Assembly: GCA_958353395.1 (NCBI GenBank)
Contig: CATWSG010000006.1
Span: 1 to 64,000 of the forward strand
DNA length: 64,000 nucleotides
Direction: 5' to 3'
From: an uncultured Collinsella sp.
GTDB lineage: Bacteria; Actinomycetota; Coriobacteriia; Coriobacteriales; Coriobacteriaceae
The notes below the pieces were generated by a model, which was given only the letters and a program-made list of their open reading frames with translations, was not told where the DNA came from and made no database searches. Made by a program: the position numbers and the translations under genes. Shown here one piece after another: positions 18,365-27,212 of this stretch. The stretch's first letter is position 1; every line of letters begins with the position of its first letter.

Positions 18365-19615
18365 TTACTGGCGCTGTTTGGGCTCGGTGACGATGGCTCG
18401 GACGATGCGGGGGCGATCGGTGAGGTCATGGACGATACGCACGTCCGAAAGGCCTGCCTGGCGACAGAGCTCGGCCGCGGCATCGAGGGCACCCTCGTAG
18501 AGCTCGCAGGCAAACAGGCCGCCGGCGCGCAACATGTAAGGCGCCGCATTGAGCAGGCGGCGGAAGATATCGAGGCCGTCGGCGCCGCCCTCGAGCGCCA
18601 GGTCGGGCTCAAAGTCCTTGACCTCGTGCGGCAGCGAGCGCATGACGTCGGTCGGGATGTAAGGCGGGTTGGAGACGAGCACATCAAAGGTGCCCCACTC
18701 TTCGCGGGGAATGGAACTCACCAGGTTGGTGAGGCTAAAGGCAACCTCATCTGCCGTGAGGCCGAGGGCGTCGCGGTTTTTGGTGGCCAGATCGATGGCG
18801 CGCGGCTCGATATCGGTGGCGGTGCAGGTAACGTGGCCGCGGCGCTCCCAGGCAAGGGAGAGCGAAATGCAGCCCGTGCCGCAGCCGACCTCGAGAACGC
18901 GGGCAGTGCAGGGCTCGGTTGGGGCAGGCGCAGCGGCATCCTGAGCTGAAGCCGTCTCCTGGCCGGCACCCTCGATGGCGATGCCGTATTCGTCGAGCTC
19001 GGACTCGGCGGCTTCCGCGGCTTCGGCTTCTGCTGCCTGCGCGGCGGCTTCCTCGGCCTCGCGGTCGGCCAGTTCCTCGGCATAGGCACGGCTGCCCAGC
19101 ACGTCGCCGCCTAACGCCGCCTCATCGGCAGCCGTCAGGTTAGCGGCACGGCGCTCGGCAGTCGCGCGCTCGTCGGCCAGCGCCGCCTCGGCTTTGCGGG
19201 CCTCTTCGACCTCATCGTTCCAAGGCAGCTCAACACGCTGACGGGCAGCAGCCTCGGGGCTCAGCACCTCGGCATCCAGATAATTGAGGACTTCCTCGAC
19301 GAGCATCTCGGTCTCGGGGCGCGGAATGAGCACACCGGGGGCGCACGCGACGTCGATCATGCGAAACTGCGTGCTGCCGGTGATGTATTGCAGCGGCTCG
19401 CCCTTAGCGCGGCGGACAACGGCCGCATGCATGGTCTCGAGCTGGGCCGCGTTAAGCGTCTCGTCCATACGCATATATAGGTCAATGCGCGCCAGGCCCG
19501 TGGCGGCGCACAGCAGCCACTCGGCAGAAAGACGGGGGTGCTCCTCGCCGCGCTCGGCCAGGTACTCCTTGGTCCACTCGAGACAACGCTTGATGGTCCA
19601 AATCTCGTTTGCCAT
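18365..19615 (-). CDS. prmC: Release-factor glutamine N5-methyltransferase with a large insertion
   Basis: PrmC/HemK methylates the Gln of the GGQ motif of release factors 1 and 2. From the ATG at 19615 (GAGGGGGG upstream) it is 416 residues, compared with about 280 usually. The N-terminal helical domain (1-80) contains the usual GEPLQYITG, RPETE is at 99-103, the SAM motif VGCGTG at 243-248 and the catalytic NPPY at 316-319. The excess length is an Ala/Glu-rich, probably helical or disordered insertion at about 116-236, between the RPETE helix and the first methyltransferase strand. Its substrate gene prfA is the next gene upstream in the same direction. Confidence 0.92.
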   Translation of the reverse strand: MANEIWTIKRCLEWTKEYLAERGEEHPRLSAEWLLCAATGLARIDLYMRMDETLNAAQLETMHAAVVRRAKGEPLQYITGSTQFRMIDVACAPGVLIPRPETEMLVEEVLNYLDAEVLSPEAAARQRVELPWNDEVEEARKAEAALADERATAERRAANLTAADEAALGGDVLGSRAYAEELADREAEEAAAQAAEAEAAEAAESELDEYGIAIEGAGQETASAQDAAAPAPTEPCTARVLEVGCGTGCISLSLAWERRGHVTCTATDIEPRAIDLATKNRDALGLTADEVAFSLTNLVSSIPREEWGTFDVLVSNPPYIPTDVMRSLPHEVKDFEPDLALEGGADGLDIFRRLLNAAPYMLRAGGLFACELYEGALDAAAELCRQAGLSDVRIVHDLTDRPRIVRAIVTEPKQRQ

Positions 19616-19662
19616 GGGGCCCCCCCTCTTAAGCGCCGGACGGCGCGCGAATGTCGGAGCAG

Positions 19663-19689
19663 ATTGTACGCGAGGCCAGCGCTTGGCAA
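19663..19689 (-). promoter_or_regulatory. Possible prmC promoter
   Basis: Minus strand: -35-like TTGCCA (19684-19689), short 15-base spacer, -10 TACAAT (19663-19668), about 48 bases upstream of the prmC start. The short spacer makes it moderate. Confidence 0.45.
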
Positions 19690-20111
19690 GGGACGATTGA
19701 AGGCGATTATCGAGAATCAGCCCAGATTTTTGCACCGAGCTCGCTCAAAGTGTTCATTCGTCGACGTCTAAATCTGCATTCGTCAAGCTTTTGGCAAGGT
19801 TGACCCAAAACTGACCAATATCTAACCAAGAACTTGCCAAATCACTTGACGTGCGACGCATCAAAAAATGCACTGCGACTTCTTGAACGATTTTTTGAGC
19901 ATTATTTTCAATAGCAGATAAATGCCGCTAATTTCTTTGAGCAGGTAGCCGGCTTCATGGCCATCAAAGCCGATTGAATAACATCTCAAAGCAATGTGCC
20001 CAACCTAGTCATTTAAGAACGTCCCCAATGACTACCTCTAAGGCGCCGCAGGTTGAGCATACCGCATCCGGAGCAAGGCAGCGCCGCAGGTAGAGGACGG
20101 ACAGCGAGCGG
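19690..20111. other. Gene-free AT-richer stretch between prmC and prfA
   Basis: No convincing gene. It is visibly less GC-rich than its neighbours, with a weak hairpin at 19861-19898 (TCAAAAAAT / ATTTTTTGA) and, at 20006-20034, an inverted repeat TAGTCATT...AATGACTA enclosing TAAGAACGTCCCC, a relative of the repeat at 31505-31560. From about 20040 it leads into three-stem repeat copy 2. Confidence 0.5.
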
Positions 20112-20247
20112 GTCGCATTTGAGACAAGGTGACGTGAAACGAAAGGGCGCTGACCTTCTGGTCGCGCCCTTGAAGTTGAACGTCAGATTGTCCAAATGCG
20201 GCCCGCGCAGCGTCGGCCGGTCCGCCGTTCGGTAGAACGGCGGAACC
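20112..20247 (+). repeat. Three-stem structured repeat, copy 2
   Basis: P1 is GTCGCATTT (20112-20120) with AAATGCGGC (20194-20202), a different sequence from copy 1 yet paired. P2 is AGGGCGC...GCGCCCT with the GACC-TTCT-GGTC tip. P3 is CCGCCGTTC with GAACGGCGG (20222-20243) around GGTA. Junctions TGAAACGA and GAAGTTGAA match copy 4. It ends two bases before the prfA stop codon. Confidence 0.8.
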
Positions 20248-20249
20248 TA

Positions 20250-21317
20250 CTACACGGCCTGTGCCAGCTTCTCGGCTCGCTCGGCGGCAGCGAGCGCCTC
20301 GATCACGGTGCCGAGCTGGTCACCCAGAAGGACGCCGTTGTAGGTGGAGTTGAAACCGATGCGGTGATCGGTCACGCGGTCCTGGGGCTGGTTGTAGGTA
20401 CGGATCTTCTCGGAACGGTTGCCGTGGCCGATCTGGCTCTGGCGCTCGGCACCGAGCTCGGCCTGCTGCTTCTCGAGTTCCATCTCGTACAGACGGGCGC
20501 GCAGCATCTGCATGCAGACCTCGCGGTTCTGGATCTGGGAACGCTGCTCCTGCGACTGCACCACGGTGTTGGTGGGCAGGTGGGTGATGCGCACGGCGGA
20601 GTAGGTGGTGTTAACGCACTGACCGCCAGGGCCGGAGGCGCAGTAGGTGTCGATGCGCAGGTCGGACTGGTTGATCTGGACGTCGATCTCCTCGGCCTCG
20701 GGAAGTACGGCGACGGTAGCCGTGGAGGTCTGAATGCGGCCCTGGGACTCAGTCTTGGGAACGCGCTGGACGCGGTGCACGCCGGACTCGAACTTCATAA
20801 CGGAGTAGACGCGGTCGCCCTCGACCTTGAACTCAATGGACTTAAAGCCACCGGCCTCGCTGGGGCTGGAGTCGAGCACGGTGGTCTTCCAGCCGCGCGA
20901 CTCGCAAAAGCGCTGATACATCTTGTACAGGTCGCCGGCAAAGATGGCCGCCTCGTCGCCACCGGCGGCGGAGCGAATCTCGACGATGGTGTTCTTGTCG
21001 TCGTTGGGGTCGCTCGGAATGAGCATGTACTTGATGTCTTCCTCGAGCTGGGGAAGCTTGGCCTCGTTTTCGGAGATGTCCATCTGAAGCATCTCCTTCT
21101 CATCGGCATCAGTGGTATCGTGCAGCATTTCCTTGGCAGCCTCGATGTCATCGAGCGCGCCGATGTACTCGCGCGAGGCAGCAATGAGGTCGGACTGGTG
21201 CGCGTACTCCTTGTTGAGACGCGTGAACTCCTTGATATCGGAGGCGACGGCCGGGTCGGAAAGCTTCTTCTCGAGCTCCTCGTAGGCCTTGATGATCTTT
21301 TCGAGCTTGTCGCGCAT
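20250..21317 (-). CDS. prfA: Peptide chain release factor 1
   Basis: Recognises UAA/UAG and triggers peptide release on the ribosome. 355 residues. The P-x-T stop-codon motif is PKT (187-189), and GGQ (231-233) lies in SGPGGQCVNTT; the GGQ glutamine is the substrate of PrmC encoded next. Start MRDKLEKI at 21317 follows a good GGAG site; the frame is open 58 codons further upstream but without family character. Confidence 0.97.
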   Translation of the reverse strand: MRDKLEKIIKAYEELEKKLSDPAVASDIKEFTRLNKEYAHQSDLIAASREYIGALDDIEAAKEMLHDTTDADEKEMLQMDISENEAKLPQLEEDIKYMLIPSDPNDDKNTIVEIRSAAGGDEAAIFAGDLYKMYQRFCESRGWKTTVLDSSPSEAGGFKSIEFKVEGDRVYSVMKFESGVHRVQRVPKTESQGRIQTSTATVAVLPEAEEIDVQINQSDLRIDTYCASGPGGQCVNTTYSAVRITHLPTNTVVQSQEQRSQIQNREVCMQMLRARLYEMELEKQQAELGAERQSQIGHGNRSEKIRTYNQPQDRVTDHRIGFNSTYNGVLLGDQLGTVIEALAAAERAEKLAQAV

Positions 21318-21511
21318 GACGGACTCCTTTATATGCGTGAAGGTGAAAATCGGCAGAATTGATGGGGCGCGGGGCGCCGCTGCGGGGGTAAGCCCAGCTA
21401 GAACATGTCGATCTTCAGATACATGCGCATCCCTTCGCGTATGGGGTACATAATTGCGGTCTAACCCATATATGATAGCGTGCGCAGGCAAACCTGCATA
21501 TAACCCGCACG

Positions 21512-21546
21512 GAATCTGACAAAGGGACAGTCCCTTTGTCAGATTC
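21512..21546. repeat. Perfect 35-bp palindrome of the GACAAAGGGAC family
   Basis: 16-bp arms GAATCTGACAAAGGGA and complement around CAG, ending on the first base of the stop codon of the M20 gene. Related elements with the same AAAGGGACAG core occur at 28253, 41123, 51851 and 54350. It may serve as a terminator for the peptidase gene. Confidence 0.8.
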
Positions 21547-22961
21547 TAGAGCTTGTGGAGCAGGGCGATGAGGAAGCGGACACCCTGGAGGTAGGCGCGG
21601 CGGGTGATGCGCTCGTTGGTGCCGTGGACGCCGCGATCACACTCGTCGTCATCAACCACAAAGGCCGAGAAGCGAATGCACTCGGAGCAAATGCGCTGGT
21701 AGTTGGCAGCGTCGGTCGCGCCGATCACGGTCGAGGGGACAATCGCCAACGGCTCGGATGATCCGTTTTCCTCCGTCCCCTTTGGATCACGGAAATAGCG
21801 GACGGCGATGGAGCGAACCGCCTCGAGTCCCGGTCCGCCGATGCGCGGAGACGGCGAGGGTTCGGAGCTGCCGGGGCCGAGCTCGACCTCGACACGGTCG
21901 GCGAGCCCCGCCTCGGCAACGGCGACGCGGCAGCGGGCCACGACATCGGCCACGCTCGTGCCCTCGAGCATACGGAAATTGATATTGGCCCACATATCCT
22001 GCGGCATTACGTTGGCGCCGGTGCTGCCACCCTCGACCTGCGTGGGCGCGCAGGTGGTGGTCACGAGCGGATAGAGCTTCTTGCTGGCGAGGCAATCGCG
22101 GACAATGGCACCCCCGTTGGCGGCAATTTCATCGGCGGTATAGAGCCCCAGCTCGACGAGCTGCGCGGCAAGCAGGTCGGTCACGCGCGTCGGCCATTCG
22201 ATATCGCAGATTGCGGTGATGGCACGGCTCAGCACCTCGAGCGATGTGCCGCCGTAGGGGTTGGACGAATGCCCGCCCTCGCTCTTCGTCTTGAGCACGA
22301 TATCGGCGTAGCCCTTCTCGGCAAGGTCGGCATGCATAAGCCAGCCCTCGCCCGCGCCATACTCGGCAGCTGGAACGATGCGGTAGTCACCCTCGTCGAT
22401 CAGGTACTCAAGCTCAATGCCGCGCTCCTCGAGCGCGCGGCCGATGGCGCCTGCGCCATACTGCGTAGTCTCCTCGTCCTGGCCAAAGGCCAGGAGCAGC
22501 GTGCGCTCGTGCTGCCAACCGTGCGCCAGCGCATACTCAACCGCCTCGAGAATGCCTGCGACCTGGTCTTTCATATCGATGGCGCCGCGACCCCAAATGT
22601 AGGTGTCGTCTACATGCCCGCTAAAGGGGGCGTACGTCCAGTCGTCCTCGGTACCCGGCACCACGGGGACCACGTCCATGTGACCCATGAGCACAACGGG
22701 CTTGAGTGCGGGGTCGGAGCCGGAAAGCGTCACCAGCAACGAATGATCGATGAGCTCGACCTTACCCGCTGTAAATACGTGCGGCCAGGCCTGCTGCATA
22801 TAGGCGCGCAGGTCGTCGAACGGCTGCCAGTCCACTGCCTCGGCATCCATGCTCGAAATGGTCGGAAACGACAGCACACGGCCCAGGCGCTCGCATGCGC
22901 CGGCCTTGTCCAAATCGGCAAAATCATCCTCATGCGCAAAGAAGCGCCAAACCTCGGCCAT
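21546..22961 (-). CDS. M20 family metallopeptidase (carboxypeptidase S-like)
   Basis: 471 residues of the M20/M25/M40 family with the CPS-like architecture: catalytic domain, lid/dimerisation domain inserted at about 210-340, then catalytic domain. Metal ligands and catalytic residues: GHMDVVP (His94, Asp96), GAIDMKD (Asp129), QDEETTQYGA (Glu163/164), with a late HGTNERI. Cytoplasmic; probably cleaves small peptides or acyl-amino acids, substrate unknown. It is followed immediately by a palindrome and sits 72 bases after the ABC importer genes. Confidence 0.88.
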   Translation of the reverse strand: MAEVWRFFAHEDDFADLDKAGACERLGRVLSFPTISSMDAEAVDWQPFDDLRAYMQQAWPHVFTAGKVELIDHSLLVTLSGSDPALKPVVLMGHMDVVPVVPGTEDDWTYAPFSGHVDDTYIWGRGAIDMKDQVAGILEAVEYALAHGWQHERTLLLAFGQDEETTQYGAGAIGRALEERGIELEYLIDEGDYRIVPAAEYGAGEGWLMHADLAEKGYADIVLKTKSEGGHSSNPYGGTSLEVLSRAITAICDIEWPTRVTDLLAAQLVELGLYTADEIAANGGAIVRDCLASKKLYPLVTTTCAPTQVEGGSTGANVMPQDMWANINFRMLEGTSVADVVARCRVAVAEAGLADRVEVELGPGSSEPSPSPRIGGPGLEAVRSIAVRYFRDPKGTEENGSSEPLAIVPSTVIGATDAANYQRICSECIRFSAFVVDDDECDRGVHGTNERITRRAYLQGVRFLIALLHKL

Positions 22962-23033
22962 GACATCCTTTCGATTGTGATGACGAGGGCCGCCCCACCG
23001 GAGCGGCCCTGCTACATAAGCGTTTGCGGTCGG

Positions 23034-23819
23034 TTACTTGTCCTCGAGATAACGCGAAAGGAACTCGCGGGTACGCTGGTGCTTGGGGTTGCCAAAGAGC
23101 TCCGCCGGCGCGGCATCCTCGAGCACTACGCCCTTGTCCATAAAGACCACGCGGTCGGACACCGTGCGGGCAAAGGCCATCTCGTGCGTGACGACGACCA
23201 TGGTCATGCCGTCAGCCGCGAGCTTGCGCATGACCTCGAGCACCTCGCCCACGATCTCGGGGTCGAGTGCGGAGGTCGGCTCGTCGAACAGCATGATCTG
23301 CGGATTCATGCACAGAGCGCGCGCGATGGCCACGCGCTGTTTTTGACCACCGGACAGGCGACCCACGGCGGCGTGCGCGAACTTCTCGAGCCCCACGCTC
23401 GTCAGATGCTCCATCGCGACTTTCTCGGCCTCGGCCTTGCTCATCTTTTTGAGCGTGACGGGCGCGAGCGTGCAGTTGTCGAGCACGTCCATGTTGTTGA
23501 ATAGGTTAAAGCCCTGGAACACCATGCCGATGTCCTCACGCAACTTGTTGATGTTGCAGCGCTCGGCCGTGAGGTCCTGGCCGTGGAACCAGATGTGGCC
23601 CGCGTCCGGGGTCTCGAGCAGGTTGAGGCAGCGCAGGAAGGTCGACTTACCCGAACCCGAGGCTCCGATAATGGTGACGACCTCGCCGGGGTTAACGGAC
23701 AGGTCGATGCCCTTGAGTACCTCGAGCGAGCCGAAGCTCTTGCGCAGGCCCTCGACGCGGATGAGCGGCTCATTGGTCTGTGCGGCGGCCGCAACGCCGG
23801 TAATGGCGGTATCTGCCAT
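23034..23819 (-). CDS. Polar amino-acid ABC importer, ATP-binding protein
   Basis: 261-residue ATPase of the GlnQ/HisP type. Walker [11 protein letters not shown]-loop [12 protein letters not shown], signature [15 protein letters not shown], Walker [14 protein letters not shown] and switch His in VVTHEMAFA are complete. It energises the permease encoded 22 bases upstream. Start at 23819 chosen from GAGGAG nine bases before ATG; the upstream frame is Arg-rich and atypical. Confidence 0.94.
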   Translation of the reverse strand: MADTAITGVAAAAQTNEPLIRVEGLRKSFGSLEVLKGIDLSVNPGEVVTIIGASGSGKSTFLRCLNLLETPDAGHIWFHGQDLTAERCNINKLREDIGMVFQGFNLFNNMDVLDNCTLAPVTLKKMSKAEAEKVAMEHLTSVGLEKFAHAAVGRLSGGQKQRVAIARALCMNPQIMLFDEPTSALDPEIVGEVLEVMRKLAADGMTMVVVTHEMAFARTVSDRVVFMDKGVVLEDAAPAELFGNPKHQRTREFLSRYLEDK

Positions 23820-23841
23820 GATGATTCTCCTCGTCCTAAGC

Positions 23842-24990
23842 CTAGTTGGAGCTGGGCAGCGTGACCGGAGCCTCGGCGCCGAGCTTTTTGCCAAAGGCCT
23901 CGAGCAGGCGGCTCGCCACGAGCGTCAGGATCAGGTAGACCACGAGCGCCACGCAGTAGACCTCCATCTGGCGGTAGTACACGCCGGCGACGGTGGTGGT
24001 GGCGTACATGAGGTCGAACACGCCGATAACCGAGAGCACCGACGAGTCCTTGATGTTGATGATGAGCTCGTTGGTGAGCGCCGGGATCGCGTTTTTAATG
24101 CCCTGGGGGAACACGACTTTGCGCATGGCTTGCCACTGCGACAGGCCCAGCGAGCGTGCTGCCTCGGCCTGGCCGGGATCGATGGACTCGATGCCGCCGC
24201 GCAGGACCTCCATCATGTAGGCGGTGGAATTGAGCGAGATGGTAACGAGACCGGCGGTGAAAGTGCTCCAAATCTGGTTGGCCTGAGCGGTCTCGAAGCC
24301 CATGCCGCGCAAAACGGTGAAGCCCGCGTAATAGATGAGCAGACCCTGGACCATCATGGGCGTGCCGCGCACGATGGTGGAGTAGACGGTCGCAAAGCCG
24401 CGGCCGATACTCTTAAAGAAGCGCACCAGGTCGTTGTCCACGCGATCGAAGGTCTGAATGCGCAGGAACACAAAAAGCAGCGCCAGGAAAAAGGCAATGA
24501 CGGTGCCGAAGGTGGCAAGCGCGATGGTGATCTCGATACCGCGAATGAAGAAGTCCCCGCTCTTGTAGGTCATGTAGACCAGGCTCGACAAAAAGTCGCT
24601 GGGGTTGGAGTCCGAGACAATACTCACCTGCACCAGGTCGATAAACGACATGACGCAGCGGTCGATAAAGAAAACTGCCGCGATGGCGACCACGACGTAG
24701 CTGCCCAGGCGTGCGCCACGACGGCAACGCTCGGATGCGAACGGCGACTTTACGCGATAGTCGCTCCAGTGCATAAGCTTGGTGACCAACGCCGCCGCCG
24801 ACACGACGAGCCAGGCCCAAAGAATCGCCCAAAGGCAATCCTGGAAGATACCGGTGGGGGCCAAGAAACTCATCGGCGTGGGGTTGCGTTGGCTAAACGC
24901 CAGGCCGAGCGCCGCGATGACGCTCGTGCCCAGGTATACATAACGGTGGTCGGCCTTGATAAAGGAGGCCAGACGATTAATGGTTTTCAT
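23842..24990 (-). CDS. Polar amino-acid ABC importer, permease
   Basis: 382-residue membrane protein of the HisM/GlnP type with an extra N-terminal region (about 1-150) containing additional membrane segments before the binding-protein-dependent transport domain. The EAA loop contacting the ATPase is [20 protein letters not shown] (near residue 290). Only one permease gene is present, so it probably works as a homodimer. Nine bases after the binding-protein gene. Confidence 0.92.
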   Translation of the reverse strand: MKTINRLASFIKADHRYVYLGTSVIAALGLAFSQRNPTPMSFLAPTGIFQDCLWAILWAWLVVSAAALVTKLMHWSDYRVKSPFASERCRRGARLGSYVVVAIAAVFFIDRCVMSFIDLVQVSIVSDSNPSDFLSSLVYMTYKSGDFFIRGIEITIALATFGTVIAFFLALLFVFLRIQTFDRVDNDLVRFFKSIGRGFATVYSTIVRGTPMMVQGLLIYYAGFTVLRGMGFETAQANQIWSTFTAGLVTISLNSTAYMMEVLRGGIESIDPGQAEAARSLGLSQWQAMRKVVFPQGIKNAIPALTNELIINIKDSSVLSVIGVFDLMYATTTVAGVYYRQMEVYCVALVVYLILTLVASRLLEAFGKKLGAEAPVTLPSSN

Positions 24991-24999
24991 GCTGCCTCC

Positions 25000-25926
25000 C
25001 TATGCCGGCTGACGGTCGAGGCACGCGTCCCACATTTGGTCGCGCTCCTCTTGGCTAATGCCCTTGAGTGTCTTGTCGATGAGCTTAAGCAGCTTATCCG
25101 AGCCCTTGCGGCAGCCGACGTTTGCCGTGACCTCCTGCTTAAAGCCCTCGCCATCGGCAAACTGAATCGGCACGATACCCGGGTTTTGGGCCATATAGCC
25201 CTTCTCGTTCTCAGTGTTGTAGGTCACGGCGTCGCAAGTGCCCTGCAGCAGATTCGAAAACACCGTGGGGACCGAGTCGACCGGGTTTTTGTGGACAACG
25301 CCCGGGATCTCGTCGATGACGGTATCGAGCATGGTGTCCTTTTGGCCGAGGACCGTTGCGCCGCTAAAGTCGCTGAGCTTGGTCGCATTCTGATAGGGCG
25401 AGCCCTCTTTTACGAACAGGCCAAAGTAACCGATAAAGTACGGGTCGGAAAAGCCGACGGACTCCTCGCGCTCGGGCGTGGCGCTCATACCGGCGATGAT
25501 GAGGTCGATCTGGCCGTTGTTGAGCGAGTCGATAAGGCCCGAGAAGCTCTGTTTGACGGCAACGGGCTCGCCACCGAGGGCCTTGCAGACGATCTTGGCG
25601 ATCTGCACGTCGTAACCATCGGCATAGGCGCCCTGCACGTTGTCGATGGGGATGGTGTACTCGCTGGCTTCGGAGACCTGCCAGTTGTACGGGGCGTAGG
25701 CCGCCTCCATGCCGATGCGGATCTTGTCCTTGCCGATCACGGAATCGGACAGGTCGTCGCGACCGCCACCCGTCGTGGGCTGAACTACTTCCAGCGTGGA
25801 GGGGCGCTGGCAACCGGCAAGTGCGCCGGCGACGACAGAAGCGCTCGCAGCGAGAGCACTACCCAAAAAGATGCGACGGCTGCATACCGGCTGTGGATGC
25901 GCGTCGCGTTGATGGGGAGAATGCAT
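25000..25926 (-). CDS. Polar amino-acid ABC importer, substrate-binding lipoprotein
   Basis: 308-residue family 3 solute-binding protein, first gene of the importer operon. The N terminus carries both a twin-arginine-like segment (SRRIFLGSALAAS) and a lipobox ending in Cys (ALAGC, about residue 38), so it is probably a Tat- or Sec-exported lipoprotein. Ligand-fold signatures: GMEAAYAPYNW, GYDVQIAK, GQIDLIIAGMSATPEREESV. The start at 25926 has GGAAGG upstream; the longer frame is not needed. The amino acid bound cannot be told. Confidence 0.92.
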   Translation of the reverse strand: MHSPHQRDAHPQPVCSRRIFLGSALAASASVVAGALAGCQRPSTLEVVQPTTGGGRDDLSDSVIGKDKIRIGMEAAYAPYNWQVSEASEYTIPIDNVQGAYADGYDVQIAKIVCKALGGEPVAVKQSFSGLIDSLNNGQIDLIIAGMSATPEREESVGFSDPYFIGYFGLFVKEGSPYQNATKLSDFSGATVLGQKDTMLDTVIDEIPGVVHKNPVDSVPTVFSNLLQGTCDAVTYNTENEKGYMAQNPGIVPIQFADGEGFKQEVTANVGCRKGSDKLLKLIDKTLKGISQEERDQMWDACLDRQPA

Positions 25927-26069
25927 AATCTGCCTTCCCTGTTGAATCGTATGCTGACGACTTAACAGGATATACGCCAGCGACCAGCAGCGCAGCACAA
26001 GCTCGAAAAATTAATAGACACGCGGTAGTCATTGGGGACGCCGATGTTTTGGCAATGCCGGCGAGCGAC

Positions 26070-26204
26070 GTCCAGAGCAAACAAGTGGCATGAAAAAGGC
26101 ACGGCATAGACCTTCTGGTCATGCCGTGCCTTTTGAATGACAAATTGTCGCTCTGGGTGGCGCGCAACGTCGACCGGTCCGCTGTTCGTTAGAACGGCGG
26201 AACC
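26070..26204 (+). repeat. Three-stem structured repeat, copy 3
   Basis: P1 about 26070-26084 with 26145-26158; P2 GGCACGGCAT...ATGCCGTGCC with the GACC-TTCT-GGTC tip; P3 26176-26204 with loop GTTA. Compared with copy 1, P2 differs by a compensated base pair. Preceded by GTCATTGGGGACG (from about 26029), shared with other repeats. It ends one base before the stop codon of the aldose epimerase gene. Confidence 0.8.
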
Positions 26205-26205
26205 T

Positions 26206-27099
26206 CTAGAGCAAGGTGACGCTAAAGCTACGTTTGTCGGTAGCGCCGGGAGCCAAGGTGATGGTGTTGACCTTGTGCTCAAAGACATCGTCCTCGGTGT
26301 CCATGGTGGTGTGACCGGTCCAGGGCTCGAGCGCCACAAACGGAGCGTCGTTGGCGGCAGACCACACGCCAATGTACTTAAAGCCCTCAAAGTCGATCTT
26401 GACGCCGTGGCCCGACTTGCGGCCGCGCAGCGTGAGCGTGGAGCCCGGAGTATCGGTGAACATGATGGCATCGTTATCGAAGCTACGGTGCGTGATGGGC
26501 AGCACGTCAGAGTTATCGGGCGCCTTGTAGCTGCCCTCAAACGTCATAAGACCGTCGGGCGTGATGATAGGGGCCTCGTTAGTCCAAGCCTCGGTAAACG
26601 CCAGCTCGTAATCCTCGAACGCCTCGTCCTCGGCACCGGGGGCGGGCACGTTAAATGCGGGGTGGCCGCCCACCGAGAACGGCAGGTCCACGTCGCCGGT
26701 GTTGGTGACGGCAAAGGTCTGCGTGAGGGTGGCGTCGCCGGTCAAGGCATAGGTCATGTTGAGCTTAAAGTGGAACGGGAACGCCTTGAGCGACTCGGGC
26801 GTATCGGTAATCTCGTACGTTACCGAGGAGCCGTCCTCCGAAACCTCGACCAGCTTGTGCTCGACAATGCGCGCGAGTCCGTGGCGCGGCATCTCGCAGG
26901 TGCCGGCCGCAGACGCTGCCGTGTTGTTGCGCAGCGAACCCACAATGGGGAACAAGATGGGCGCGTGCTTGCCCCAAAAGGCGGGGTCGCCCTGCCATAG
27001 ATACTCGTTGCCGTTGAGGGCAAGGCTCGTGAGCTGGGCGCCCATGGAATCGATGGCCGCGGTGAGGCCGCCGCGCTTGATGGTAGTGACGGTAGACAT
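26206..27099 (-). CDS. Aldose 1-epimerase family protein
   Basis: 297 residues of the galactose-mutarotase fold, closer to the LacX/YeaD-type group than to classical GalM. Conserved segments: GAQLTSLALNGNEYLWQGD, PILFPIVGSL, MPRHGLAR (likely substrate His), VGGHPAFNVP and LEPWTG. It interconverts sugar anomers or glucose 6-phosphate anomers; substrate unknown. Start at 27099 has GGAGGAAG upstream. Flanked by a three-stem repeat at its 3-prime end and a small palindrome upstream. Confidence 0.9.
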   Translation of the reverse strand: MSTVTTIKRGGLTAAIDSMGAQLTSLALNGNEYLWQGDPAFWGKHAPILFPIVGSLRNNTAASAAGTCEMPRHGLARIVEHKLVEVSEDGSSVTYEITDTPESLKAFPFHFKLNMTYALTGDATLTQTFAVTNTGDVDLPFSVGGHPAFNVPAPGAEDEAFEDYELAFTEAWTNEAPIITPDGLMTFEGSYKAPDNSDVLPITHRSFDNDAIMFTDTPGSTLTLRGRKSGHGVKIDFEGFKYIGVWSAANDAPFVALEPWTGHTTMDTEDDVFEHKVNTITLAPGATDKRSFSVTLL

Positions 27100-27119
27100 G
27101 CTACTTCCTCCAAAAGTAA

Positions 27120-27142
27120 ACAATAGTGTCGAGGGCTATTGT
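27120..27142. promoter_or_regulatory. Inverted repeat upstream of the aldose epimerase
   Basis: ACAATAG, 9 bases, CTATTGT: perfect 7-bp arms 21 bases before the start codon. It could be an operator or 5-prime leader hairpin; no protein can be assigned. Confidence 0.4.
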
Positions 27143-27212
27143 CCCACTCTTGGCGGCGGGACGGGACGGCAGGCGATTATTGAGTAGCCATAGAGGAATG
27201 AGCGGCGAGCGC

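Noticed and set aside
22986..23010. Terminator between the ABC importer ATPase and M20 peptidase genes
   Set aside because: An 8-bp GC hairpin (AGGGCCGC / GCGGCCCT) is present but there is no T run on either side.
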